This document shows, piece after piece, positions 19,627 through 31,572 of a stretch of DNA of 64,000 nt. The notes beneath the pieces were generated by a model. That model saw only the letters and a program-made list of their open reading frames with translations, was not told the DNA's origin and ran no database searches. Each line of letters begins with the position of its first letter. Position 1 is the stretch's first letter. Made by a program: the position numbers and the translations under genes. The stretch comes from Isoetes taiwanensis. Lineage: Eukaryota; Streptophyta; Lycopodiopsida; Isoetales; Isoetaceae. The stretch spans positions 344,508 through 408,507 of the forward strand of contig JAJEKV010000130.1 of NCBI GenBank assembly GCA_021234155.1. The letters are read 5' to 3'.

Positions 19627-20886
19627 TTGAAGGTGTTAGCATGGAATGTACGTGGATTGTCAAAAGAGAAAATGGATGCATCAGTAGAGACATGGCAAGA
19701 TTCAGATTTGTTACTATTATCAGAGACATGGGAACACCAATCACGTCCCCTTCCAGAACTACAGGGATTTCAGATTATAGGGAGTGCCTGGAATGAGAAA
19801 GACCCAGGAGCAGGAAGAGGATATGGTGGTGTATCAGCTTATGCTAAATCAGATATAGCGCACAATATACACATACACTCAAAGCATGAGATGAGACAAT
19901 ATATATGGATTCGTATTGAACTCTCTGGTCAGACTAAATACATTGCTCTGTGTTATTTCGCCCCACTGAACATGCACATATATGATCACGCAGAATTGTG
20001 CAGAGCCAACCCATTCCATCAGTTATGCAAAGATACACTCCAAAATCAGGAATTGGGAGAGGTCCTCCTTGTTGGAGACTTTAATGCAAGGATCAAAACA
20101 CTGCAAACAACCTCTTATGTAACAATAGGAGATATCCGTTTGCTTGAGGAAGAAGATCCTGCATTCAAAAGACAGTCAGCAGATAATGTTAGAAACAGTA
20201 TGGGAGATCTATTTTTGGAGTTGGGAACAATCTGCCATCTCAAAATCCTGAATGGCATCACGATTTTTCCAGATTCTTGTGCAAACACTTGTTTCAGCCA
20301 CTTGGGATCTAGTACGGTTGATTACCTACTTGCAAACAGTCAAAATTCAGTAAGGAATTTCTATGTGGCAAATAAGATGCCAGAATCTGACCATGCTCCA
20401 CTGTTTTTCGAACTGGCAGGATTAGCGTCCGCTAAAAGAAGCCAAGCTAAGTTTACTCCAAAGCTAAAGTTGAATTATCAGAGGAGTAGCCAGTATGCAG
20501 AGCATCTAGAAGATATGCTAACGTATGCTACATGGACAGGAGAGGTAGGAAAGGATGCCACTGAGTTCTCAAACATGTTACATACAGCAGCTAGAAAAGT
20601 TTTTGGATGCACAAAACAAAGGAAAGCAGGGAGCAATGGTTGGTGGGATGCAGAATGCAGGGCAGCAAGGGCAGCATTACCTACTGGATGCCTATGCAAA
20701 CCCAAATGGTATAAGGCACTAATACGAGCAAAGAAGAGAAGATACCTTCAGACACGGCAAGAGTCCCTTCAGAAATGGTTTTGCGAGCACCCAAAAACCT
20801 TTTGGAAACAACTATCAACTAAAACGACCCAAGCAGATCTAGACCAGGCGCTACACATGGTTCGAGAAATCTATTCTCACAATCTT
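19627..20886 (+). CDS. LINE ORF2, endonuclease domain
   Basis: 420 open codons beginning MKVLAWNVRGLSKEK. Apurinic-like endonuclease motifs are all visible: WNVRG (Asn), LLSETWE (Glu), YGGVSAYAK, LLVGDFNAR (Asp/Asn), SSTVDYLLAN and MPESDHAPL (Asp/His). This enzyme nicks target DNA to prime reverse transcription. From about residue 270 comes the linker to RT with basic segments (AKKRRYLQTRQES). The stop at about 20887 is a frameshift: RT coding continues in other frames. Confidence 0.9.
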
Positions 20887-21931
20887 TGAAACCATGCAAT
20901 CGAGAGGTTGTAGATTCAGATATGTTCACAACATGGGATGTGACAGAGGCACTTAAAGATATGCCAAATGGGAAGGCAAAATTGATCTAAGGTCTAAGCA
21001 TTGAGCTATTGAAATGGAGTGGAGATAAATCCATAGAGGTTGTAACAAAGTTGATGAACCAAGGCATTATACAAGGTCCGCCACAAAGCTGGAAGGAAAA
21101 AAGCGAGTTTTCCAATCCACAAAACAGGGGATAAGAACAATGTGCGTAATTACGGGGACGATTTTAATCGGCAAAGATGTTCTCTAAGCTGCTAGGAAGT
21201 CTATTAGCAAAAAAACTCGGTTTATGGGCTGATGAAAATGAGAAAAGAGCTCATTTGCCAGTGCGGTTTGAAAACAACATCGCACTCTTGATCACACACT
21301 TAGCTTGCGAGTGTTGATCGAAAAACAAAACAACCCGAGGCGTTGTATTTGGCCTTCATTGACTTCACAAAAGCATTTGATAATCGTTCCTCGAAAAGGA
21401 CTTAGGGATCTGAATGGAACACCTTGGAGTACCAAAGGAAATCGAGGAGCTATCTCCCAATTATACTCAAGTGATAGCCAAATTATCTGTGGAATTTGGT
21501 GAAGAAATTCAAGCACTATAGGTGTTGGTGGGGGGTGTCCGTTGTCCCCAACACTGTTCGGTCTATACATAGATGAGCTTGAAGAGTGGTTAAGAACAAG
21601 AGGTTTAGCAGGTTCTCGGTTGGGTCATTTCTGGTCCAACTTCTATTGTATCTTGATGGCGTAATCTTGGTGGCAAACAAACCTGAAGGTTTACAATCCC
21701 ATCTTGACAATCTGGCAACGTTTTGTGAGGTAAGACATATGAAAGTCAATTTGGCCAAATCGAAAGTGATGGTGTTTGGGACTGTAAGTAGACCTACATT
21801 CACATTTAAGGGTGAGACACTAGAAATTGTAGATAGCTACAAATATCTGGGACTGGAATTTTCGGCAAAATATAGTTGGAAAGAGTGTATCAGGAAACGG
21901 ATAGAGGGCAGCAAGAGAGCTTTATATGGTA
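20887..21931 (+). pseudogene. LINE ORF2, reverse transcriptase domain (frameshifted)
   Basis: RT motifs appear in shifting frames: LSIELLKWSGDKS, NNVRNY, FIDFTKAFD (motif A, about 21352), GCPLSPTLFGLYIDELEEW (motif B, about 21536) and YLDGVILVAN at about 21647. The last should read Y-x-D-D; the second Asp is Gly here, which would abolish catalysis. The region then runs LATFCEVRHMKVNLAKSKVM and YKYLGLEFSAKYSWKECI, typical post-RT LINE sequence. It is cut at GGTA|CTAG by Helitron H1 (21931/21932). Confidence 0.8.
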
Positions 21932-22099
21932 CTAGTAATAGTGCCCAGCGTTGCTGGGCTAACGTTGGGAACCTATTTATGAGCTTACTCGATTCAATCC
22001 ACATTATTTTTGTGTCTATTTATTATTAGGTTCATGCTTGCATTTTTGGTATTTGTTTATAATAATTTAGATAACCTCTTTATTTCAAACACACAATAA

Positions 22100-22660
22100 A
22101 TTCACTAACACAAAACCCAACTCTCACATGGTTATCATTAATAATGCACTTGACAAATGTCATATGTACGGTAGTTTCATTTCTTTGCTTGCAACACTTC
22201 TTAGCATGGCACTCTAGATACTATCCAATATTCTCTCTAAGAGACATCTCGTAACCAAGCTTGCCAAATGTGAAACAACATCAAATGTGCATATTTGCGA
22301 ATAGTTTATATTTATGTGCCATAACTAAGCGTGTCAAATGTGAAACTACATCTTGCAAATAGTTTATGTTTATATACTTCATGGTTATGACTAATAATGC
22401 ACTTGACAATGTCATGTGTACATGTGTACAATAGTTGTTTCTTTGCTTGCAACAACTTTGTTTGCAACAACATGGCACTCTAGAAACCATATATCACATA
22501 TATTGCTTGAATGGCCTTAGCAATGCCCAAGAAGGTTTAAAGTAGTTGTTTCTTTGCTTACAACATGGCACTTTAAAACCATATATCCCATATATTGCCC
22601 GAATGACCTTAGCAATGCCCCAGAAGGTTTAAAATTCACACAACAAATCATCGAGAATAA
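22100..22660. repeat. Diverged internal repeats in H1
   Basis: Three related blocks (about 22128-22260, 22380-22520, 22540-22640) share GCACTTGACAA, TTTCTTTGCTTGCAACA and ACCATATATCACATATATTG motifs. No coding potential. Confidence 0.6.
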
Positions 22661-23879
22661 AAGAAATTGTAGGAGTCAAAGGTACATCAAAAGTGGAACA
22701 TTCGTAATAATTTTATGACAAAATCTTAATCTATATTTTAGTGCAATGTATAACACCACGCCCTAGTCCATATTTTACTCCAATGTATAACACCACACAC
22801 ATCGCACATGTCTTGCTTGTAGTTTCTATTGCACATGTTTTGCTTGTAGTTTCTCTAAATTGAGGCAAATGCAGGTTCCCATGAATAGAAACACATGCCG
22901 ATAATATCTTTTGCTGTGAATCCTAAAAGCAGTCTCATAAAGGAATGGTTTTCCTAGAACTTATGAAAGTGCTTTAGATCTCATAGACTATTTTGAATGG
23001 TCTTATCAATAGGTTAGAGGGCGTAAAATTCTTTGCTTGCCAAAACACAAAACATAGAGATTAAAAAAAAAAACAATAGAAGGCATCAAAGTGGCGATCA
23101 TATGCATTTGTTTAGGAGCTGGAGAAGGTCTTGCATTAGCAAAAAATGCAGACCAAACTGAACACATGGAATATGCCTAGCAGAAAAACTCGCAACAAAG
23201 TCGTATGTGCAAAGTGATTCAAACAAAAAATCTACTTCCCAACAGGCTCGAATCTTCATTATTATTGACAAAGGCAGGGAATTAGAACATTTTAAATTAG
23301 AAATAAGCGAAGAATTCAAATGCAAACAAAAATGCCAATTAAATTCTTAAAAATTTATCCGTCAAGAAGAGGAGTTAAAGAGATCAACATAATACCAGAT
23401 CCTCTCATAGTTGATAATTGGCATTATATAAAACGATTTGACAAACAAAAATACAAAGGAAGAATCTTCATTATGTACACGAAAAGACCCATCTTTGTAG
23501 CTTTCCAACTTTGTTTCATGCCCAAGTTCAAAATTCATGTCACAAAAGACAAACAAAAAATTGCATTCCCCAAAAATTAAGAACCACAAATGCATGAGAT
23601 AACTTCAATTTGGTGACAACAGAACATATATCGACGCAGTGAAGCTTCAAAAAATGAAGTAGAGCTTTGGCCATTTGGGGGAAAGTTTCACCTCTTTCGT
23701 GCCATCATGCATTCTAAACTTTCACTTTAGTGCATTGTGTGAAACTATTGATCTACTCCCACAATTAAGAAGGAAGAATATAAAGATAAGTTAAGAAGCT
23801 TCAACTTACCTTCTTTGGGGAGCGAGAACTCCAAAAAGGGTTCGTCCAAAGATATATCACGATGGGAGCAATTTCTTGA

Positions 23880-24590
23880 ACAAAAAAAAGCAGACATTTT
23901 AAATTTGTGCACATGTTTGGATCGACCTCTTCCAGACAGTTTACTACTCCATTGTTTAGTCTATGATGTAATACTCCTCTATGATGAAATAGTCTTGATG
24001 AATATGAGTGGCGGACACTAAAAAACAACCAAACATCCAATAGATAGTAGTTTCTCCAACATGCACAATCCACTATTCTATTCTATTATGTATGCCAACA
24101 TGGCGCACTACTGTCTGGGGCTCTTGGTAAGCTGTAGCAAAAGATGTTGTAGGCGAGGGAGAACCCATATTATTTTTGTAATGAGCAGGGCTTGAATTTT
24201 GTTCCTTTTGACATTTCGGACTTTTAAAAGTCTGAAAATTGAAGGGAAAAAAAAGAGCATTTAAGTACATGTTTGAGCAAATTTGTATGCAAGAGGAGTA
24301 TTTACGTACATATTTGGGATCAAACTCTTTCTCTATGATGTAATAGTCCTTATGAATATAAGTGTCGAGGAGACTAAAAACAACCAACATCCAACAAAAG
24401 CGGTTTCTCCAACATGCACATATCCACTATTTTATTCTATTACGTAAAGCCAACATGCACGCTCTTCCAGACAGGGGCCTTTCTTTTTTGACCTTCTTTT
24501 TTTTGCATTTGAAGCATTTGTAGTTGTAGTAAAAGATATTGTAGTTGAGGGCGAACCCATATGATTTTCGTAATGAGCAGGGCTAACATC
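23880..24590. repeat. About 390-bp tandem duplication in H1
   Basis: The block at about 23920-24195 is repeated at about 24320-24586. It includes CTATGATGTAATA, TTTCTCCAACATGCACA, GTAAAAGATATTGTAG and GTAATGAGCAGGGCT. The copies differ by scattered substitutions. Confidence 0.6.
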
Positions 24591-25150
24591 TATCATCTTC
24601 CTAGTTATTTAAATATAGATCAAAATGTTTATTGCCAACTAGAACTCTTGATGAAGCTCAAGACAAAGAGGGCATACCTTGTTAATAGAAGATCTGAGAA
24701 GGGATGGGTGTGCAAAGTATTAGCTTTGTTGGTCGTTGGTGTTGTGTGAGACATATCATAGATGCAGGAGCTATGGTCGTGCAAAGCATCCCTTGTTGAC
24801 TATACGTTTTGGGATTAGTCCGCCATAGGCGAGTACATGCATCCGGCCAGTTCAAACCTCGCTAAAGCTGGCGCCCTTTTTGCTTTATCTAGCCCTAACC
24901 CCCGCGTTGCACATAGCCATAGCCATGGCAGGAGTGTGAGAACTTCGTTGCTAGAAGCCCCCTGAGAACAATACCAATCTTTGGATCTTCGCCCCCATAG
25001 CCATAATGGCGGCGGTGAGTAGGCTCGATAATAGAGTGACAAAAATTGTTGTCCTTTTTTAGTTAATCCCGCTGCGTTCAATTACGTCAATCAAATCGGG
25101 CCGTTGGATCTAGGGCTTGATGCAACACCCTATAACATTATAATATAGGA

Positions 25151-25215
25151 TGCTAACCAAATGTCATAAGGCATCTCTCACAGACTGGGGACTCAGAAAA
25201 ATCCTATTCAAAACA
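25151..25215 (+). pseudogene. 65-bp LINE ORF2 segment between the Helitrons
   Basis: Reads MLTKCHKASLTDWGLRKILF and continues KT. It connects the upstream ALYG codons (21930) to LVQTVVLYGSPIWG (28468) in a single frame. This is the conserved region after RT in LINE ORF2. It shows that the two Helitrons are independent insertions 65 bp apart. Confidence 0.85.
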
Positions 25216-25235
25216 CTAGTAAATTGCCCACCTTC

Positions 25236-25359
25236 GGTGTGCAGTTCATGTGCTTGTACATAAAGACGAACGCAACAACACGTTTCAAGGTGGTAACGGT
25301 GTGCAGTTCATGTGCTTGTACATAAAGACGAACGCAACAACACGTTTCAAGGTGGTAAC
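25236..25359. repeat. 62-bp perfect tandem duplication at the H2 3' end
   Basis: GGTGTGCAGTTCATGTGCTT through GGTGGTAAC is present twice in tandem (25236-25297, 25298-25359). It includes half of the 3' hairpin. Confidence 0.85.
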
Positions 25360-27290
25360 GTTTCAAAGAGCACTCTGTTTTAAGGGATGTATAAGAGCTT
25401 GCATGCATTTTTTTTGTTTAAGGTCTCAATCAAGATACCATGCATCTTTCTTTTGGCTCAGGTCCTAATCTAGATGCCTTTGAAGCCCGTCCAAAAACAA
25501 AAATTATAATCCAAGGCACAAAGATCTTTAGCTTTTTTTTTAAACACATGAAACTGTTCTTTTTTTTTTTGATGTAGTGTAAAAAGATGGTTTTCCTTTT
25601 TGAACGTGTTGCAAAAGGCTAGGTTTTTGTTTATAGTTACAGTCAATCGATGCTCAAAAGGCAAGCCATAATGATGCAAGAAATGAGGTGTGCACTCTAT
25701 TGTAAAAAACTATCATTAAGATAAGATCTATGGTGTAGCCCAAGTGGGGCATGCAAGCAGCTCTAGTCCAAATCACTAAAATAAAAAACAGACATCTATG
25801 TGCATTCTTATGCATTTTTAATATGCAATGTGGATGTTCAAAGAATTTCAGAACACAAAAGCATACAGTGACCTGTGGGCCATTTCAGATAGCCAGCCTA
25901 TTGCACCTACAAACAATGCCATAGCTTGGAATTAGATAATGCAATCCACATGTCCTTCCTAAATTGTAACAAAGCTAATATGTGCATGCAGTCTCTGTCC
26001 ACATCCAGCATATGCTAAATTATACTTTGGATTAATCCATTTTGGGAAGATTCAGTCCTTTTAGCTGTGGAATGAGCCAAAGATCTGTCGAATTTCTCAA
26101 CTCATTACCAATCTTAACTCCGGTCATGATGATAAGCTCATCTATGGCAAGCTCATCCATGGCAGAGCAAATGCGTTACAAAATACAAACTTTGAAGAAG
26201 CAAAAGGTCTTACACACCCATTCATTGAGGATGATGTTTGGATTGTTAAGTCATCTGCTGAATATTTGTATTTTAAAATTTGAGGCATTTTATGGCCTTG
26301 TGCATTTTATGGCATTTTATGCACCTATAACATAGCTTCTGCAGAAGTAAATGATGAGGCGTTTGACATGTCTTTCCCAAGGATTCTTCTCTAGCTTTTG
26401 TGATATGGAACTTCTGTTGCATGAAGATTCGTGGTTGCAGATGCAAGTACTGACTGAAAAATGTAAAAGGACTATGGGTAGCCAGAAGCACAATTATTTT
26501 GTAGAAAATGGACGGCATGCCAACTAAAGAACTGCATATAAATCTTACCTGCTGCAATCCTCCACGATCAGTAACACTTCGATAAAGGAGATACAGGTCT
26601 AACTGGTTTCCCCCCGATCCTTGGAATACTGCACACCATGCAAACAGAAAAAACATGCCAAAAAAAGTGATGTGAACAGTAAGAAATGAACAGTAATTGT
26701 ATAGATTGGTTTGCATACACTCACGTAAACTATCCCCACAGAGAAGCATGGAATTTGATCAAGGTATCTCTAAACAACTCGGGGCTACGAATTACTTCTT
26801 CATGGGTAGCAAGAGGCAAAGGATAGATCTGAGGATGGCAAACAGTAGCAACAGGAAGAATAGAGGAACCAAGTTTCTGCAAAGGAGAAAGAGGAACTGC
26901 ATTCAATATGGACCCTTCTGCATGTTTTTGCTGTTGAAAATAATCAGAATCATGCTTCTGCGATTCTATATGTTGTTCTGAATGCCCAGATGAGAGCTTA
27001 GCAGCAGAACTTAAGCTCGTGCTTTAGCAGAGTGCTTTTCTTTTGCCTTGTGAATCTTCAATACCTTTTCCACAATTTTTTGTTCTTAAACCAAGAACGC
27101 TCTAATGATACTGCAAAAGCATGCAGCAGAAGCAAGCAGGTCTAATTTCAAAAAAGCAAAGTCCCCACTTGAAGTTTATTGGGTCAGAACTTGTCAGCGT
27201 TTCAGGCTCTCAAGGGTGTTCTTCATCTTGGACAACTCCAAATAACCATTCCTGTGTTCTGGGCTTGCTAAGCTAAACCCCAAGGGCAGG
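25360..27290. other. H2 interior, no gene recognised
   Basis: Open frames up to about 158 codons exist on both strands (for example 26273-26749 minus) but none shows a domain I recognise. The sequence may be captured host introns or UTRs. Poly-T/A runs occur at 25410 and 25558. Confidence 0.4.
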
Positions 27291-27297
27291 AAGGATT

Positions 27298-27863
27298 ATG
27301 CAGGCCATCAGAGATAATGAGACATCAAGACTCTTCAGTAAACTCGAAGAACATGGTATTGAGAGAAGATTACAAAGGAAATTATATCTTAACAGAATGT
27401 GGAAAAGCAGCTGGCATGCCAAGGTGAAAATCCAGTGTTGGTTAGTAGGTAATGACAGCACAATGCGCAGAAACTATAGATAAATTATCAGCTATTTCCC
27501 TTGCCTTTGGTGTGGACAACCAGCAGACCACTTTCATACCTATTGAAACTGTGAAAATGCTAAAACAATTTGGCAAAGGGTCCTAAGAATTATACAGCGA
27601 CACATCCCTTCTGCTCAACAGCAAATGGCCACTTGGAGCATGGCAGTTACAGGCTTCACCATTGATCAAAGGGACAACCAGCTGGAAATGGGATGGATCT
27701 GGGATGCTAACTCTGACCCATCCTATGAATACATAAATAGCGCAGAGGCCTCCATTGGCGACCTAAGCACCAGTGTAATATGGAGCTACTGCAGAGCATA
27801 TACCATTTGGACAATCTGGAAAACTTACACAGCCAAATTCATGAAGGAACTGATACTCCAGTG
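27298..27863 (+). pseudogene. Captured LINE ORF2 C-terminus with zf-RVT motif
   Basis: Plus-strand frames read MQAIRDNETSRLFSKLEEHG, MWKSSWHAKVKIQCWLVG, then FPCLWCGQPADHFHTY, CENAKTIWQRVLRI and a long tail (MGWIWDANSDPSYEY). The C-x-x-C ... H-x-x-x-C pattern followed by A-x-x-I-W is the zinc-binding domain at the end of plant LINE ORF2 (zf-RVT). One in-frame stop and a frameshift separate the parts. It lies inside Helitron H2 and differs from the host LINE, so it was probably captured. Confidence 0.55.
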
Positions 27864-28467
27864 AACATTAGCCTGATGGAATTATGGACCCAGCTAATCT
27901 GCGCTGCAGCAACAATGCACAGGGAATTGGAAAAACGCAATGGAGAGCTAGCAGATAAATGGGCAGATCAATGGAAACCTACCTTCTGTTGCACGCATCC
28001 GCTTCTCTGCTCTGCTCTGTTTCGATAGAAAAGGTAAGGACGTTTTCTCTTGAGGCGGAACCCTAGAACTCGAGATTTGTTTTAAAAGGACCCTAGAGCT
28101 TTCTCGGCCATCCAATCCAAAGGGGCAAGTGATATTGCCATAGCCAGAAGCTCTGTATCTTATATTAATGAACGTTCTTGGTGAGAAAATGCTGGATAAC
28201 AGAGCGGCAAGATGGTAAAGCAGGCAGGTATCTCCGATCCTCATCCTCGATCAAGCACCCTAAATTTGCCTGCCTAAATTGAACCCTAAATTGAAAGCGG
28301 CTATTCTTGGGGTTTACGTGCCCTTTTTTTTTAATATTTTTTGGACGTTACTTTTTTAGCCTTTTTTACGCCACTTTTTAGCCCTAAGATTGCATCATGA
28401 AATCTCGGCCGTCGAATTTAGGGCGTGGTCCATTACTTGCACTAAAACATTATAATATAAGATAAGA

Positions 28468-29251
28468 TTAGTCCAGACCGTAGTCTTATATGGCTCACCT
28501 ATCTGGGGGCCATGCATCTCAACTCATCAATGGACACAGGTTGAATCAGTGTTGAAGATATTTCTCCAGGAGGAATTAGGAATTAAACAACAGATTCCAT
28601 ATGCGATACTATTGGCAGAAGCGGGCATGCTCCCTTTGGAAGCCGAAGCTTTATATCAGACATTGAACTTTGTTACAAGAATTAGCAAAGCGGCCGGATG
28701 GCGTTTACCTAAGTTGGCACTAGCCCAATCCACATCCACGGGATGGTACCATGATGTATTTGTATGGGGTACGAGAAATGGGGATATCCATGGATCGGAT
28801 ACCGGAATGCGGATATTGGCAGCCGAGATTTAGTATCTGGAACCACGAGTTATAGAGAAGCTTTGGGCACACAAGGGTTCGCGCATGGTTACATATACAT
28901 CAGAAGTGAATCCCTTATTGATATACTCCTAACAAAATTACACGAAAGCCAGAATCAGGAGCTCTTTAAAAGAAATACATAGCCTTGATGCAGGGACCGG
29001 TTCTCATAGACTACGTGTGGAAGCGGTAGGTGGTCGAAAACTCAAGAGAAGAGAGGATTTGTGAAGTATCGCATGAATATGGTGAAGATGAAGCTCATGT
29101 GTTCTTACGGTGTCCAACATATGAGGGTATTCGAGCTAAATTTGATATACAGGCTACTGATTTTTCATCCTTATTAGATGATAATCCTATGGTGCTTGGT
29201 CTCTATTTTAGAGCTGTAGAAGCACATCGTTCACTAGTATTGAAACTGTGA
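28468..29251 (+). pseudogene. LINE ORF2 C-terminal region
   Basis: Begins LVQTVVLYGSPIWGPCIST and continues QEELGIKQQIPYAILLAEAG, LPLEAEALYQTLNFV and GWRLPKLALAQS, a conserved LINE stretch. After a frameshift near 28830 the frame resumes: EERICEVSHEYGEDEAHVFL and RCPTYEGIRAKF, where Cys-Glu-His-Cys residues form a zinc-binding motif. The stop is at 29249-29251. It is the direct continuation of the ORF2 interrupted at 21931 and 25215. Confidence 0.8.
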
Positions 29252-29306
29252 ACAATACTGTATGTTTGTTCGCTCCATGGCCTTCAAGGTCCAAGTGGGC
29301 GTGATT

Positions 29307-29332
29307 AATTAATTATTATTATTATTATATCA
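29307..29332 (+). repeat. (ATT)n tail of the LINE
   Basis: TAATTAATTATTATTATTAT follows the ORF2 stop by about 55 bp. Short microsatellite tails are common at LINE 3' ends. Confidence 0.6.
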
Positions 29333-30069
29333 GGTTTGAAGCCTTCTTTAGATGTCATATTTGGACCATTGTTGCATATGCGAAGTAGAGGGTACTTTCA
29401 TCAACATTACAATATAAAAACTCTAAACTTTAAAATCTTAATCACGTAGAATCTAATCCTAAACCAATCGAGAGCATTGTTAGCTATATGTTCATAAACA
29501 AAACTTAAATACCATTCGTTGTCCACGTAATTGGGGTTTCTAGCAAAGCTATCACTAAGTTATTTACGTGTGCATGGCAAAGCATCACTTGTTAGATGTT
29601 CTTTATCTTCCCTGATCTTTTATTGCAGTTACGTATGGTGCGGCTCATCTTTAATACCATCTCGAAGATTTGGATTTGCAACATGAATTACAATCGGTCA
29701 TTATCATATAAGTCCAAGTGTTTAGGTATGGCAAGAATAGATGACACAACACAAACATAAGGCGACTTGCATAAGACTTCATACGAATTAAACGTCTACC
29801 GATGAGGCATTAAGAAATACATATTATTTTCAAACATGGTTCAAATGCAAGATTGCAAGGCCGTGTCAACAAAGGAAAAATTACAACCTAATCTTTCAAC
29901 GGCATTTGCAATGATATTTACCTTTGGATATTTACCTTGTAGCTCACGTAGAGTAGGATGGAGAAAGTAAAGGTGGATTTCTACGCTTTCTGTGATGCGT
30001 AAAGCATAGCGGCGACAAAGATCAATATATTTTCATAATCATTGTCCAATCAAAGCAATAATTTAATAA
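29333..30069. other. Intergenic, no gene recognised
   Basis: AT-rich sequence between the LINE tail and the WD40 gene remnants. No ORF over 60 codons with coding character was seen. Confidence 0.5.
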
Positions 30070-30540
30070 TTAAAGAATCGGGGCTTTGCAAGCTTTATAA
30101 AACGTTGTGCCAAAGATACCATCATCAGCGACTGATAGCACAAAATTACGATGATGACATCCAAAGTTGTAAAAGTTACCATAAAAGTTCTTAGCAATCA
30201 ATCGTTCTCTTTGCGTCATTTGTAAATTTTGATCATCTCCCATGCGGGTTTCCAACGAATCTTTAAAAGGAGCCTCAAGACTTATGTTACTAGTTTATAC
30301 GGGCTCTTTGTGCTAGCGACCTATACGTAATGCAAAACATTTATTGATATCTTTTTTCAAGCTTCCGATCAACTTTTCTTGATTGGCATCAATGCATGAT
30401 GTTGTGCTTGAAACCACGGAGGCATCTGCGGATGCAAAATTATCAATTTCGAGGGTGCCGCGATCATGTATTCTTCTTTCTTCTAGAACTATTGGTGGCA
30501 ATATGTCGGCTTCACGGCTTGAATTTTGCTTTTTGTTCTC
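30070..30540 (-). pseudogene. WD40 (rabconnectin-3-like) gene, 3'-most exon seen
   Basis: Follows an acceptor TTTTCTAG|GAGAAC at 30540. The frame reads ENKKQNSSREADILPPIVLE, then Ser/Thr-rich linker (SSTTSCIDANQ). After small frame breaks it gives GDDQNLQMTQRERLIAKNFY and a short tail to 30070. It lies in order after the TLYIWD block at 30.6 kb, where plant WD40/rabconnectin-like proteins have a low-complexity linker. Assignment depends on the neighbouring exons. Confidence 0.4.
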
Positions 30541-30589
30541 CTAGAAAAGTGCGTGAAAAATGAAGTTGCGGCAACACCATGTAAACAAC

Positions 30590-30960
30590 GCTCTTGGGCT
30601 CTGGTGAACATCCGGATATATAGAGTGTAAGCTATTTCGGGGATGTTCCATTGGTAAATTTGCATAAGCGGGCAATATAATTCCTTCTGACATCCATCCT
30701 TGATTGTTCCCCATTTGAGAGAATATTCTTTACGCCTTTAGGGTTTCAAAGGGATACAAGTGCCATGCATGCATCTTCACTAAGCTGAAATGAAACATAA
30801 AGACCATGGCTCATATATGCACCAGTTGGAGGCAGATAGAATTGTCGAACAAGAGATACATGCTCCAGGAGATACATCTTTGTCGAAGAATAGCCAACAG
30901 ACAACCACCATTTATGTCCCATACACTAACACAACAATCCATACTTCGGATAATAAAGCT
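30590..30960 (-). pseudogene. WD40 gene segment, diverged copy of 41.2-41.5 kb
   Basis: Minus-strand frames give RNYIARLCKFTNGTSP and LTLYI, matching the YIACLC ... TLYIWD motif of plant rabconnectin-3-like WD40 proteins. The plus-strand sequence ATGAAACATAAAGACCATGG and its flanks are about 80 percent similar to 41215-41500, so the segment exists twice. Stops and frameshifts are present. It lies 3' of the exon at 31573-31885 on the gene strand. Confidence 0.45.
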
Positions 30961-31572
30961 TTTTCCTACTCCATGGGCACACTTTGTAACATTTTTTGAT
31001 GCCTTTGCTAAGCAAAAGAATTGGATGCCTATGCCGGGGAAAATTCGAAATTGCCACCATTTTTTCCACTACCGAGCAATCCGAAATTGTTGCTTCAAGG
31101 TCCAATAATTTTATATCCCCACTAGCATCTAAAGCGGTAGGAAAACTTGGATATCAAGAAGAAATATTCTTTCTTTGTGATTATCCTTGTGGCTTTTAAT
31201 TTTCTTTCATGTTTTGCATGTTTGAATCTGATGTACATGAACCATGTAGCCAATCATCCCAAAGAAATCCCTTACCTAGAAATGGGGAAAGTGCTTGACA
31301 TTTTTCGGAGGTGAGATTAATGCACTAATATCCAGTGGTTTAAAATTGTCTCTCAACTCCAGATAATTATTGAGGACATTCAAAACCGAATGAGCGATTC
31401 CCTACGGCAATGGTGAAGATTGTATATCGTGTCAAATGCTTGGTGGTATGCAATATGACATGTAAGAAGATGAACGCTGTCCTGTGTAAGATAGATAACA
31501 AATTTGTGCCCCACCTCTCTGGTCCCATACTGTATAATAATAGATTGACATATCCTTACATAAGGATGGATC

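Larger units (their letters stand above)
21932..25150 (-). mobile_element. Non-autonomous Helitron H1
   Basis: Minus-strand element, 3,219 bp. The 3' end has a hairpin GCCCAGCAACGCTGGGC, then ACTATTACTAG, followed by host T. The 5' end is TCCTATATTATAATG preceded by host A. Insertion is between A and T of GGTA|TGC with no target duplication, as Helitrons do. No Rep or helicase coding was found; rolling-circle movement would rely on a helper. The interior contains internal duplications but no recognised gene. Confidence 0.85.
25216..28467 (-). mobile_element. Non-autonomous Helitron H2
   Basis: Minus-strand element, 3,252 bp. The 3' end is a hairpin (GCACACCGAAGGTGGGC), then AATTTACTAG and host T. 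The 5' end is TCTTATCTTATATTATAATG preceded by host A. I chose the TC at 28467 over that at 28462, because only the former restores the LINE frame (AAA-ACA-TTA-GTC). It shares the TATATTATAATG terminus with H1 but has a different interior, including a captured LINE fragment. Confidence 0.85.
18919..29332 (+). mobile_element. L1-type LINE interrupted by two Helitrons
   Basis: Order: ORF1 (18919-19614), ORF2 endonuclease (19627 onward), RT to 21931, Helitron H1, 65 bp of ORF2 (25151-25215), Helitron H2, ORF2 C-terminus (28468-29251), then an (ATT)n tail at about 29307-29332. Removing both Helitrons restores a continuous ORF2 frame at both joins. The 5' end is not defined. Several small frameshifts lie in the RT region, so this copy is dead. 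Confidence 0.85.

Noticed and set aside
28451..28462. Alternative 5' end of Helitron H2 at 28462
   Set aside because: It would leave TAAGA in the LINE and create an in-frame stop; the TC at 28467 restores the frame.
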